From Filifactor villosus (GTDB lineage Bacteria > Bacillota > Clostridia > Peptostreptococcales > Filifactoraceae), in contig NZ_JBHSHL010000003.1 in assembly GCF_042652965.1 (NCBI RefSeq), positions 124,001 through 188,000 on the forward strand: 64,000 nucleotides of DNA. The letters are read 5' to 3'. The position numbers were made by a program, and so were the translations under genes. The notes under the pieces are model-generated. The model worked only from the letters and a program-made list of their open reading frames with translations, searched no databases and was not told the origin of the DNA. Positions 1 to 9,066 of this stretch are shown here, piece after piece. Each line of letters opens with the position of its first letter. Position 1 is the stretch's first letter.

Positions 1-1445
1 CGGTAAACTACAAGATCAATCCGAAGTTTAAATGGTCCAACGGTGAGCAGGTAACGACGGCGGACATCGTAAAAACCTATGAGATCGTAGCAAACCAGGA
101 CTATATCACAGCGGCAAAATCCGTACGTTTTGACGATTCCATGCACAACATCGTAGGTATTGTAGAATACAACGAAGGAAAAGCCGACAAGATCTCCGGG
201 TTGGAAGTCATCGACGATTCCACGATGAAGATCCATGTAAAAGAGATTACTCCTGCACTTCTCTGGGGTGGGGGCTTGGTAGGAGAGTTTGTCAATGCGA
301 AGCAGTTTGAAGGCATAGAGATGAAGAAGATCATCGAAGCTCCCGCACTCAGAAAGAACCCTCTTTCTTACGGTCCCTATGTGATGAAGGATATGGTGTC
401 AGGAGAAAAGGTTATCTTTGAAGCAAATCCCCACTACTATCATGGAGAGCCCAAGGTCAAAAACTTGGAGATCGAAGTCCTTCCTCCTTCTCAGCAGGTT
501 GCTGCAATCAAGGCGGGAAAATATGACTTGGTTTATGATATGAGTGTAGATGTTTTCCCGGAATTACAGGAGCTGTCCAATATCTCGATTGCAACGAGAA
601 TGGATCTCTATATGAGTTATATGGGCTTTAAACTCGGAAAATGGGATGGAAAACAAGTTGTTGTCGATCCCAATGCCAAGATGGCGGATATGAAATTAAG
701 ACAGGCTATGGGTTATGCAATCGACAACGACTCCATCGGTAAGCAGTTCTACCACGGACTGAGATTTACTGCGGCATCTCCGATCGCTCCATTGTTTGCT
801 ACCCTTCACAATCCGGAAATCACAGGATACAAGATCGATCTTGAGAAGGCAAAGGCTCTTCTGGATGAAGCCGGATTCAAGGATGTGGACGGAGACGGAA
901 TCAGAGAAGACAAGGAAGGAAAACCCCTTACCATCAACTTTGCGATGATGGCGGGTTCCGAGGTTCAAGAGCCTCTGTCCCAATACTACAGACAACAGTG
1001 GAAAGAAATCGGTCTGAAGGTGGAATTGGTAGACGGAAGACTTCTTGACTTCCACAACTTCTATGACAGAATTGAGGCGGATGATCCGGGAATCGACTGT
1101 TATATGGCAGCTTTCGGACTTGCATCCGATCCGGACCAAAACGGTATGTTCGGAAAGAGTGCACCTTTCAACATGTCTCGTTACACCTCCGAAGCGTTGG
1201 ACAACTCTCTTAAGAGAATGGCTTCCAACGAAGCGATGGATGAGGCAAAACGTGTTGAGATCTACCATGAGTTTGAGAAAGTAATGGCGGAAGAAGTTCC
1301 GATCGTTCCTCAAATGAACAGGGTGGACATTCTGCCCGTTAACAAGAGGGTAAAAATGTACAACTGGAACTGGGATGATTCTAAAGCTCAATTCGGATGG
1401 CATTTGATCGAGCTTACTGCGGATGCACCGATCGCAGCGGAATAA
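1..1445 (+). CDS. Peptide/nickel-type ABC transporter solute-binding protein, 5'-truncated by window edge
   Basis: The reading frame is already open at base 3, so the gene begins before the window and the signal peptide and lipobox are not visible. About 480 residues remain. The order of features matches bacterial extracellular solute-binding protein family 5 (oligopeptide, dipeptide or nickel binding): an early FKWSNGE-type segment, a central stretch that sets up the binding lobe, a Ca-site-like DVDGDGIREDKEGKP segment near residue 295, and a C-terminal tryptophan-rich closing strand (YNWNWDDS). The protein would sit outside the membrane and deliver peptides to a permease encoded upstream. 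Ligand cannot be told from sequence. The stop is followed by a strong terminator, so this is the last gene of its operon. Confidence 0.88.
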   Translation, partial: VNYKINPKFKWSNGEQVTTADIVKTYEIVANQDYITAAKSVRFDDSMHNIVGIVEYNEGKADKISGLEVIDDSTMKIHVKEITPALLWGGGLVGEFVNAKQFEGIEMKKIIEAPALRKNPLSYGPYVMKDMVSGEKVIFEANPHYYHGEPKVKNLEIEVLPPSQQVAAIKAGKYDLVYDMSVDVFPELQELSNISIATRMDLYMSYMGFKLGKWDGKQVVVDPNAKMADMKLRQAMGYAIDNDSIGKQFYHGLRFTAASPIAPLFATLHNPEITGYKIDLEKAKALLDEAGFKDVDGDGIREDKEGKPLTINFAMMAGSEVQEPLSQYYRQQWKEIGLKVELVDGRLLDFHNFYDRIEADDPGIDCYMAAFGLASDPDQNGMFGKSAPFNMSRYTSEALDNSLKRMASNEAMDEAKRVEIYHEFEKVMAEEVPIVPQMNRVDILPVNKRVKMYNWNWDDSKAQFGWHLIELTADAPIAAE

Positions 1446-1476
1446 GACAGGAAATCAACCGGTATAGAGCGATTTA

Positions 1477-1527
1477 TATCAAAAAAAAACTTCTCCTGCC
1501 CTCGGGTAAGGGGAGTTTTTTTTGATA
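1477..1527. terminator. Bidirectional Rho-independent terminator
   Basis: A-rich arm, stem built from CTTCTCC and GGGGAG (with G-T wobbles), then a run of eight T. The flanking TATC/GATA and A8/T8 tracts also pair, so the hairpin can work on both strands. It closes the peptide-binding-protein operon. Confidence 0.8.
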
Positions 1528-1559
1528 TAGTTGTGTGACAGAATGTTTGTCGTACTATC

Positions 1560-1789
1560 ATACTATTTTCCGTTTGAAATGCCGGGGATGATACTATTCT
1601 CCAATAGAAGTATGGATATATCTGTTTTTCAACCCACGAAAAATCAGTTTATCTTCTATGGGTCACAAATTGTTTATATCTATAATTCAAAGGAAGAATA
1701 GTATGAAACATCTATCATTACCGAAAAACGTTTGGAGGACGATATGCTTCCAAGCCTTCCACCTTTCAATTCTAACAGATACTACTATT
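1560..1789 (+). repeat. Family C repeat, split by a family A insertion
   Basis: The left part (1560-1590) matches the start of the intact family C copy at 62498 (TTTCCGTTTGAAATGCCGGG core). The right part (about 1705-1789) matches its remainder (ATCATTACCGAAAAAC, GTTTGGA, CAATTCTAACAGAT). A complete family A element occupies 1591-1704 between the halves. The copy is non-coding. The rest of the gap up to 2151 shows nothing I recognise besides the ribosome site of the next gene. Confidence 0.7.
1591..1704 (+). repeat. Family A MITE-like element (nested in family C)
   Basis: 114 bp, begins ATACTATTCT and ends GAATAGTAT, so the ends are inverted repeats. Further pairing continues inward (AATAGAAGTATGGATATA against TATATCTATAATTC). 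Internal TTATCTTCTATGGG block is shared with the copies at 43536 and 62217. Confidence 0.8.
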
Positions 1790-2151
1790 CTTCCTCGTAT
1801 AATAAAGCAAAGTATAACACTATACTTTCTTATCGGAGTTCAAGTTCTGTTTGAAACTCCAAAATAAAATCAAAAAACCTTCCTTATAAAAAGCACTCCG
1901 TATAAGCGCAATGAAGGGGTAGCAGTATTGCCTCAGGCTTTAAGCGTTACAGCATAACGCAAAGGCGAACAAATACCCGGCTCCGGTCGAAGCGACGTAC
2001 AAACGGTGGAAACAGGGGACATAGTGTAAGTGGAAATTTCGGATGATATCGACAGATAATGCAAGATTGAATCCATAATATACGGAAAAAAGGTTGACGA
2101 AGTCGGAAAAGGGACTTATGATGTAGAAAAAGACATAAAAGGAGTGGTAGT

Positions 2152-3027
2152 ATGAAGAGATGGATCACGGGCCTTGCAACCGTGTCGTGCTTGGTGTTTT
2201 TGGGTGTGGGGAGTGCTTTTGCCGAAACGACGGTTTCCCTTGATGCGGATCTGAATATGGACAATATCAAGGAAAGTGTCACTGCACATGTGGAAGAAAA
2301 GAGATTGGACGGTTTAGATGAGCTCTATCCCCTGATCTCCGCGTTATCGGTAAGTGAGCTCTCCGAAGGAGAGACAAAGGAGGTCGATCGTCTCGAAGTG
2401 ATGGGGGAAGAGGGACTTTCCCTTATCTATCAGGATCTCAAGATCATTGATATCAATCCTAAGGACAAACAGAAGGAAGTCTTGTTGCTTAAGAGCCATC
2501 CCTATTTCGGGATAGCAACGGAGGCGGATATCTATTCGTTTCAGGATGGGAAACTCAAACTCTTGGGAAGGATATCGGGGATTATGGATCGGGATATAAG
2601 GGTTAATCCCAAGACCAACTATATCGAGGCTCAAAACTATGATTATCATCCCATCCAATATACTTATTATATCAAGTATAAGCTCGAAAACGGTACTCTC
2701 AAGATGGTCAATGAAGATGAAGTTCAAATGTTGGGACTGAAAAAACCGATCACTCCGACAACACAGAAGAGCTTGCAGATCTATTCGGATAAAAAGTGCA
2801 GCAAGAAGGCATTTACGCTGAAAGCCAAGGAGAAGTTTACCGTCCTTGCGGGAAGTGAGAAAGGGAAGTATCTCAAAGTAAAGAACGCGAAGGGAAAGGT
2901 GGGTTATCTGCCCTTACAGGTCTTTGTAAAATCCTATGACGGAGACTCTTTCAAGATATGGAGATTGAAGCAATATAAGAACATCGATATCTACGAAGTC
3001 CTAAGGGGCATCGAGGTGTGGAGCTAG
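2152..3027 (+). CDS. Secreted protein with C-terminal SH3-like domain
   Basis: 291 residues. ATG preceded by AAAGGAGTGGTAGT, a good ribosome site. Residues 1-24 form a signal peptide (MKRW, hydrophobic core, cleavage after AFA). The middle (about 30-200) is charged, has no motif I recognise and looks like a mixed alpha/beta domain. The last about 75 residues (YSDKKCSKKAFTLKAKEKF then GKYLKVKNAKGKVGYLPL) have the shape of a bacterial SH3 domain that would bind cell-wall peptide. It stands alone, convergent with the transglutaminase-like gene. Function unknown; export and wall contact are inferred. Confidence 0.7.
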   Translation: MKRWITGLATVSCLVFLGVGSAFAETTVSLDADLNMDNIKESVTAHVEEKRLDGLDELYPLISALSVSELSEGETKEVDRLEVMGEEGLSLIYQDLKIIDINPKDKQKEVLLLKSHPYFGIATEADIYSFQDGKLKLLGRISGIMDRDIRVNPKTNYIEAQNYDYHPIQYTYYIKYKLENGTLKMVNEDEVQMLGLKKPITPTTQKSLQIYSDKKCSKKAFTLKAKEKFTVLAGSEKGKYLKVKNAKGKVGYLPLQVFVKSYDGDSFKIWRLKQYKNIDIYEVLRGIEVWS

Positions 3028-3195
3028 AGAGGTGTTTCACTCGTTTGGAACGGCTTGGCGAACTTGTGTAGTTCCCTGTGTTCGTGCTTCGGGTCCGGTG
3101 TTTCGGAGAATCGTATTACACAAAAATCCGACTTGGGGGCGGTGTTTGTTATACCGTTATATTTTTAAACTTGTCTGCTTTGATGTGATTTCGGC

Positions 3196-5859
3196 TTAGA
3201 TGTCTTTTTCAAGTTTGAAAGATCCTTTGTAGTTTTCAAGAGATTCTTCCGTAAACTTGTTGTTCCAGATTCTATTCTCAAGATCTTTCCACAAGAATTT
3301 TTCTGATTTAAGAAAGACAGAATATACTTGGGTTCTTTCTTCTGGAATATCACTGCGGTAGAAGTAAGCTGCATGATAGGAGTCTAAGTGATACCATTTC
3401 CCGTCAATTTTCACCTGATTCCATGCGTGGTTGAGTCGTTTGTCAAATACTTCGGTCTGCATTTGGCTGATTACTTTTTCAATATAAGCCTTTTTGGTTT
3501 TGGGGTTATAATAGGGGATTAAAATTCCCCCGACGAATTTGGACTCTAAACCGGCCCTTTCCGCAATTCGGTTATAGGCTATAGCGTAGCCTTCACAGAG
3601 TCCGACATTCCCCAAAAGTACGGATGAATGATTATAGACATTGTAGCCCCATTCATTTCTTCCGGTGTTAGGTGTAGGATATTTGGTTAAATAATCATGG
3701 ATGATTTTCGCTTTTTGGAAGTCGGTCTTGTTTGTAAGGTCGTACTTTGCGATAATCTCATCGACTTTATCTTCCGATTGGATCATTTGCTCGGGGCTGA
3801 TATGATAGGTGATTCCGATCGCATATTTGTATACGCCGGGAGTATCGGTTTCTTCTCCTCTTACGGAATCTCTACCTGTCCAATATCTTGCAAGTCTCAA
3901 CAAACCTGCTTCCGTTGTCTTGTTCCAAAGCTCCCAATAAGCCTGATCCACGTCTTTTTCTGTAGCGTAGAACACGATAGCGAGTTTACGTCTATACACA
4001 CTCTTGATGATATACTCTTTGAGTTCTTCGGGTCTACCTGCAAAGTTGATGTCCGAATAAGTCAATTCTTTGTTCGGATCTGCCTTCTCACGGATAAACT
4101 CTTTTAGGGTCTTGATTTCGTCGGTTTTTTCGTATTCAAATATGATCTCATTTTCTACTGCAACCAAGATGAGGCTCTTTGTTGTTTCTTCAGGTTTGAT
4201 ATACTTGTCGATGTCAATGGCTTCTTCGGTGATTTCTTGTCCTTCGTGTCCGGATTTGGTTGCTGTAGGTGCAATCTCCTCTCCGTCTTTGTTCACATAC
4301 CTGACTCGGTACTCGACTTGAGGTTTTGCGGACTCATTGAGTTTTTTGATCTCTTCAAAGAGGTCGTTTACTTGTTTTTCGTCGGTTGCTTGGTCAACTT
4401 TTTGTTTGTAAGCTTCTTTCACATCGAAAGAAACCTTCTCCAATTTGTCAATGTTACGCTTTGTGTCTTCTTTGAGTTTGTTCAATGCATCGTCAGCGAC
4501 CGCTCTGTACTCAAATACGACGGGATCGTTGTTCTTAGGCTGCAACACTATTGTTTTGACAGGCTCGGAGGTCAACTCGTAACCTTTAAACACATCCGCT
4601 TTTTCAGTAACGGTGTTGCCGACAAAATCGATCTTTGTTATGGTTCTGCCGATTTCTTTTCCATCTTGATCCACGTATTTGATTTGATATCTGACTTGAA
4701 CTTTTGTAGCTTCATCAATCTTTTTGATTTCCTCAAAGAGATCGTTTACCTCTTTTTCGGTAAGAGCCTTATCAACGGCAGCCTTATAAGCGTTTTTCTC
4801 GTAAAGAGGTGCTTTCTTCAGGTTGTCGATCTTCTCTTTGGTAAGAGTTTTTAAGGTATTCAGTGCCTCCGAATCCACCGCTCTGTATCGGAATACGATC
4901 GGCTCATTGCCTTCCGCCTTCAATACAAGGGTCTTTGAAGCTTCGGAGACCAACTCATAACCTTTGAGGTTTGAAGCTTTTTCGGTAACGGTGTTACCGG
5001 AAAAATCAATCTTGGTTATGGTTCTGCTGATTTCTTTTCCGTCTTGATCCACATATTTGATTTGATATTTGACTTGGACTTTTTTAGGAGCAACCTGCTC
5101 TTTTTCGTATTCGAAAACGATTTCGTTCTCTCCAACGACCAAGGTTGCGGTCTTTGTGTTTTCAAGGGCAACATAGCCTTTGACGGAAGTTGCCTTTTCA
5201 GTAATAACTTCATCGGCAAAAGCTATTTTTGTTACGGTTCTCGAAATTTCTTTGCGAGTGTCCTTATCCACATACTTCACTTGGTATTTGACTTGAACTT
5301 TTGTAGTTTCATCGATCTTTTTGATTTCTTCAAAGAGATCGTTTACTTCCTTCTCTGTAAGAGCTTTGTCTACGTCCGCCTTATAAGCATTCTTCTCGTA
5401 GAGAGGTGCTTTCTTCAGGTTGTCGATCTTCTCTTTGGTAAGAGTTTTCAACGCAATTAAGGCTTCCGAATCCACCGCTCTGTATCGGAATACGATCGGC
5501 TCGTTGCCTTCCGCCTTCAAGGTAAGGGTTTGTTCTGCATCTGAAATCAATTCGTAACCCTTGATGTTTGAAGCTTTTTCTGTCACAACATCTCCGGAAA
5601 AAGCAAGTTTTTTTACCGGATAGCTGACATTTGTACCGTCGGCCTCGTTGATGTACTTCACTTCATACAAAACTTGGACTTTCTGCTCCGGAACCGGCAC
5701 AGCTACGGGAATGGACTTGAGCGTTTGTGCGGAACTCGGTGCGACGGGCCTTTCTTCCGCAAAAGCCTTATCTACATCAAAGACAAGTAGGGAAGAAAGG
5801 ATGGTTAACACTAAGAATAGACTTTGAGCTCTTAAGAGCCACTTGTTGCGGGTGTTCAT
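3196..5859 (-). CDS. Large secreted transglutaminase-like protein with beta-grasp and GA-like helical repeats
   Basis: 887 residues. The ATG at 5859 has AAGGAGGAACATT upstream and is preferred over an in-frame start 13 codons earlier. Signal peptide 1-35 ends AFA. Then come alternating modules: MucBP/beta-grasp-like units (VQVKYQIKYVDQDGKEI, ending in EYE or FRYRAV) and three-helix units of about 48 residues (TKEKIDNLKKAPLYEKNAYK, VDKALTEKEVNDLFEEIKK) resembling protein G-related albumin-binding (GA) modules. Four helical and five strand units are seen, two of them nearly identical. The C-terminal about 220 residues carry a transglutaminase/protease fold with Cys (GLCEGYA), His (LNHAWNQV) and Asp (YHLDSYH) in the right order. 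No LPXTG anchor is present. Likely role: surface or secreted adhesin-enzyme. Albumin binding is only suggested by resemblance. Confidence 0.8.
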   Translation of the reverse strand: MNTRNKWLLRAQSLFLVLTILSSLLVFDVDKAFAEERPVAPSSAQTLKSIPVAVPVPEQKVQVLYEVKYINEADGTNVSYPVKKLAFSGDVVTEKASNIKGYELISDAEQTLTLKAEGNEPIVFRYRAVDSEALIALKTLTKEKIDNLKKAPLYEKNAYKADVDKALTEKEVNDLFEEIKKIDETTKVQVKYQVKYVDKDTRKEISRTVTKIAFADEVITEKATSVKGYVALENTKTATLVVGENEIVFEYEKEQVAPKKVQVKYQIKYVDQDGKEISRTITKIDFSGNTVTEKASNLKGYELVSEASKTLVLKAEGNEPIVFRYRAVDSEALNTLKTLTKEKIDNLKKAPLYEKNAYKAAVDKALTEKEVNDLFEEIKKIDEATKVQVRYQIKYVDQDGKEIGRTITKIDFVGNTVTEKADVFKGYELTSEPVKTIVLQPKNNDPVVFEYRAVADDALNKLKEDTKRNIDKLEKVSFDVKEAYKQKVDQATDEKQVNDLFEEIKKLNESAKPQVEYRVRYVNKDGEEIAPTATKSGHEGQEITEEAIDIDKYIKPEETTKSLILVAVENEIIFEYEKTDEIKTLKEFIREKADPNKELTYSDINFAGRPEELKEYIIKSVYRRKLAIVFYATEKDVDQAYWELWNKTTEAGLLRLARYWTGRDSVRGEETDTPGVYKYAIGITYHISPEQMIQSEDKVDEIIAKYDLTNKTDFQKAKIIHDYLTKYPTPNTGRNEWGYNVYNHSSVLLGNVGLCEGYAIAYNRIAERAGLESKFVGGILIPYYNPKTKKAYIEKVISQMQTEVFDKRLNHAWNQVKIDGKWYHLDSYHAAYFYRSDIPEERTQVYSVFLKSEKFLWKDLENRIWNNKFTEESLENYKGSFKLEKDI

Positions 5860-6045
5860 AATGTTCCTCCTTATATAATTTGGTATTTTGGACAGCAATG
5901 TAAGGGATACCGTTATTTGCTTGAGCCGTGCAGATCGATGACCTGTGCTTATATGGGTCGAAACAGTTTCTTGTATGTCCGGAAGGTAAATAGTTCCACA
6001 CTCCGCTTCAAGAGCAGTATCAAATACAATGCTGCTTTGTCAAAG

Positions 6046-6074
6046 GGTATATAGGTAGATATCTGTCTTGTCAA
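6046..6074 (-). promoter_or_regulatory. Sigma-A promoter for the transglutaminase-like gene
   Basis: On the minus strand TTGACA (6069-6074) and TATACC (6046-6051) are separated by exactly 17 bases. It leaves a leader of about 180 bases before the start at 5859. Confidence 0.65.
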
Positions 6075-6237
6075 TATACTTTTCCTTATTTATCCGGTTT
6101 AATTTTGCAACGGATTGATTTTAGATACTTATATTTTTTTGAAACGATATTTTTTTCAATTGAAAACTATCAGGCAAGTCAGAAAATAAAGAGGTTATCT
6201 CATTTCAGAGGAAAATTCAAGAGTGTGGAAAAAAAGA

Positions 6238-6314
6238 TGTACGAAAGAAGGGACACTGTGCAAGAATGTTTGAGAGGTGCGGCTTTGCACAGGGTTTCCC
6301 TTACATTCGTACAG
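6238..6314. repeat. Imperfect long inverted repeat in a gene-free gap
   Basis: The 5860-6476 gap carries the promoter above and this structure: TGTACGAA-AGAAGGGA-CTGTGCAA on the left matches, inverted, TTGCACAGG-TCCCTTACATTCGTACA on the right, around a 20-base loop. No T run follows. Not one of families A, B or C. Short frames crossing it lack ribosome sites. Confidence 0.5.
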
Positions 6315-6476
6315 AGAAATCGATTCGGTTTGGTAAGAAGACAACATGTAAGGGTGAAGTCCTGATCTTCTTGTAGCTCACAAGAGGAAAAGGCTGCCAA
6401 CCATGTTTTGAACAAGTTCATCCTTGACGGATATGGATTTTATGTCGGTTGAGAATTATGCAGCAGTGCGTTCTTC

Positions 6477-7547
6477 TTAACACGGAGGGGTAAGTTGATC
6501 GAAGTCGGGGATCTCATTTTCCGAAAATGTAGGCATTCTGTCATAAAGATACAATGCCATATCGATGATCGGGAACATCATTGCACCTCCGGAACCTTCA
6601 CCCAATCGCATGTTCATATTCAGGGGGTAGGAGAGTCCCAAAGCCTCCAGTGCATATCGGGCGCCGGGTTCGTCGGAAAGGTGAGAGCCTATCATATAGT
6701 CTTTGGACAGAGGAGCCAACTTGGATGCCAGCAGGGCGGATACATTGGAAATAAAACCGTCGAGCACAACCGGAATCCGATGTGCACTGCAACCGAGGAT
6801 GACACCTGTCATGGCACCGATTTCAAAGCCACCGACCTTTGCGAGCACATCGATGGGATCTTTGGGATCGGGACGGTTGACTTCGATACTTCTTCGGATG
6901 ACGTCGACCTTGTGGCTTAAATTGGAGGGAAGGGTGCCGGCCCCCAAGCCGGTGACCTTCTCGACGTCGAGACCTTCCAAGACGGCGAGCATGGCGCTGC
7001 TCGGCGTGGTGTTGCAGATCCCCATCTCTCCGATACCGAAGATCTCGTAGCCCTTTTTGATATATTCCTCGACAAGAAGGATTCCTTTTTCGATCGAGAG
7101 AACGGCGTCTTCCCTGCTCATGGCAGGGCCCTTTGCCATGTTTGAGGTGCCTTGCCTTATCTTTTGGTTCAAAACGCCCGGGATTTCATGATTGCACTTG
7201 ATCCCTATATCCACGGCGACGATGTCAAGGTTGAGATATTTTGCCATTAAGCCTATGCTGCACTTGCCCGTCGAGTAGGAAGCGAAGTGGTCGGCAGTGA
7301 TACTCTGCGGTTGGATGCTGATGCCTTCTTCATATACTCCATGATCGGCACCGAAGGTCAAGACCATTTTTTTGTTCAAGGCGACTTTTTCTTCCCTGTA
7401 AATTCCGGCGAGTCGGATGCTCAGTTCTTCAAGGTAGCCCAGACTTCCCGGAGGTTTCACCAGAGTGTCCTGCTTCTTCTTTGCCCTTTGCATCCAAGAT
7501 GTATCGGGGGCTTCGATACGCGAAATCGTTTTTTTCAGTACGTTCAT
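6477..7547 (-). CDS. cobT: Nicotinate-nucleotide--dimethylbenzimidazole phosphoribosyltransferase
   Basis: 356 residues, normal for the family. The ATG at 7547 has GAGGTG seven bases upstream and is preferred over GTG at 7556. Enzyme of cobalamin nucleotide-loop assembly: transfers phosphoribose from nicotinate mononucleotide to dimethylbenzimidazole or a related base. Visible signatures are KPPGSLG near residue 35, the FGADHGV segment, GIGEMGICNTTPSS, the VLDGFI segment and the C-terminal GEGSGGAM loop carrying the expected catalytic Glu. It is alone here: no other cobalamin genes adjoin and I see no B12-box upstream, so it probably serves salvage of imported corrinoid. Confidence 0.93.
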   Translation of the reverse strand: MNVLKKTISRIEAPDTSWMQRAKKKQDTLVKPPGSLGYLEELSIRLAGIYREEKVALNKKMVLTFGADHGVYEEGISIQPQSITADHFASYSTGKCSIGLMAKYLNLDIVAVDIGIKCNHEIPGVLNQKIRQGTSNMAKGPAMSREDAVLSIEKGILLVEEYIKKGYEIFGIGEMGICNTTPSSAMLAVLEGLDVEKVTGLGAGTLPSNLSHKVDVIRRSIEVNRPDPKDPIDVLAKVGGFEIGAMTGVILGCSAHRIPVVLDGFISNVSALLASKLAPLSKDYMIGSHLSDEPGARYALEALGLSYPLNMNMRLGEGSGGAMMFPIIDMALYLYDRMPTFSENEIPDFDQLTPPC

Positions 7548-8179
7548 TTTTAACACCTCATTTTATATCTTCTGATTTTGGAATGTTTTCTCGGGTGCGA
7601 TATGCACAAGTTTTGTAGTGGACAATGGAGCTTATCTTCTCAAGGATACTCTTATTCGGGAGGAATTGCAAGAAGAATTCAAGGCCTTTGCATATGGATA
7701 TACTTTCCCGTTCCTCGGTATCGTTTTTTTTAGAAACACCGAGGTCCACATTTTTTGTGGGACGGTTTTGTCAAAACGAAGGAGAGAATAAAATAAAAAA
7801 AACAAAAATATAGTTATAAATTCATTTGAGTTGTGGTATACTTGTAAAAAGCATAAGCCGACCGTTTGATTTGAAGGCATTTGAACAAGTCATAGTTAAG
7901 GTTGTGCTATTTTTTATCTAACAATAGTGGAGTAGGCAGGTTTAGCAAGGCGGGCGACGGGTAAAATAAAAACAAACATTCGAGTTGTTTATACCGGTTA
8001 TGTTATTTTTTGCCCGGTTATGGAAGAGGACGCAGGTTTATGGCGGACCGCTTTGACGATTCCGTTTTGTTGCAAAACCGTTGCCGCCTATCAGAAAATC
8101 AGAGCACAGGTCAAGAGCCGGATTCGTCTTTACCGAAATCAGAGAAGAGATTTATTCAGCGAAGAAAAGGAACAAAGGA
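7548..8179. other. Intergenic region between cobT and the glycosylase gene
   Basis: About 630 bases without a convincing gene. A possible plus-strand -10 (TATACT, 7837-7842) with a weak TTATAA 17 bases upstream could start the glycosylase-cardiolipin synthase transcript, leaving a leader of over 300 bases. Short frames here lack ribosome sites. No cobalamin riboswitch signature was found on either strand. Confidence 0.4.
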
Positions 8180-9064
8180 TTGAAACAGAAGTTGAAGTGG
8201 AAGAAAATAAGTGAAACGGAATATGTTTTGGAGACGGATCATTTGTCATTAAAACAAATCCATGAGAGCGGGCAGGCTTTTCGATGGATCGCACTGTCGG
8301 AAGATGAGTATATTGCGATACATGAGGACAAGTGGGTAAGAGTGAAACAGGAAAAAGATCACTTGAACTTTAAGCATGCGTCCAAACGCGAGTTGTCCAA
8401 GGTGTGGACAGCGTACTTTGATTTGGACAGGGATTATTCGAGCATACGCAAATCTTACCGCGGTCTTGACGGGTACCTGGATGAGGCCATGGATTACGGC
8501 GAGGGTATCAGGATTCTCAAACAGGACCTTCTTGAGATTATTATCACTTTTATCATTTCTGCAAATAATCATATCCCCAGAATAAAGATGAGCATTGAAA
8601 AGATAAGCAGGTTTGCGGGAAGACGGCTCGGAGAGGTTGAGGGCAAGGAGATCTTGGCCTTTCCCACCTTGGAAGCATTGACACGAATCGGCGATGAGCA
8701 ATGGGCACAGGTAAAACTCGGTTATCGGGAAGCTTATATTCGAAAGAGCCTGCAAGCAATCAAAAACAAAGAAGTTGACCTCAAAAAGCTGGAGAAGATG
8801 AACACCCTCGATGCAAAGAAAGAGTTGATGAAGCTTTCGGGGGTCGGCGATAAGGTTGCCGATTGTATCCTTCTTTACGGTATGGGCAGGATGGATACCT
8901 TTCCTGTCGATGTCTGGATGAAGAGGGTCATGAACCGCCATTACAATGTACCTGAAGATGAAAGCATACGAATGATTCGTCAAAAGGGTATGGAGGTATT
9001 CGGAGAAACCGCCGGAATTGCCCAACAATATCTGTTTTATTACGAAAGAATGAAGGGAAGATAG
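8180..9064 (+). CDS. ogg: OGG1-type 8-oxoguanine DNA glycosylase/AP lyase
   Basis: About 294 residues if translation starts at the TTG at 8180 (weak AAAGGAACAAAGGA upstream). The frame stays open to 8081, so the start is uncertain. Removes oxidised guanine from DNA and nicks the abasic site. The N-terminal SGQAFRW matches the family's CGQSFRW-type strand. The helix-hairpin-helix LSGVGDKVADC carries the Lys expected as Schiff-base nucleophile, and FPVDVWMKR carries the conserved catalytic Asp. TAG is followed after two bases by the cardiolipin synthase ATG, so the two are co-transcribed. Confidence 0.85.
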   Translation: MKQKLKWKKISETEYVLETDHLSLKQIHESGQAFRWIALSEDEYIAIHEDKWVRVKQEKDHLNFKHASKRELSKVWTAYFDLDRDYSSIRKSYRGLDGYLDEAMDYGEGIRILKQDLLEIIITFIISANNHIPRIKMSIEKISRFAGRRLGEVEGKEILAFPTLEALTRIGDEQWAQVKLGYREAYIRKSLQAIKNKEVDLKKLEKMNTLDAKKELMKLSGVGDKVADCILLYGMGRMDTFPVDVWMKRVMNRHYNVPEDESIRMIRQKGMEVFGETAGIAQQYLFYYERMKGR

Positions 9065-9066
9065 AA

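Noticed and set aside
696..1403. Long frame antisense to the peptide-binding protein
   Set aside because: Shadow of a well-supported gene; no ribosome site.
7557..8080. Possible cobalamin riboswitch before cobT
   Set aside because: Neither a B12-box nor the expected core was found on the relevant strand.
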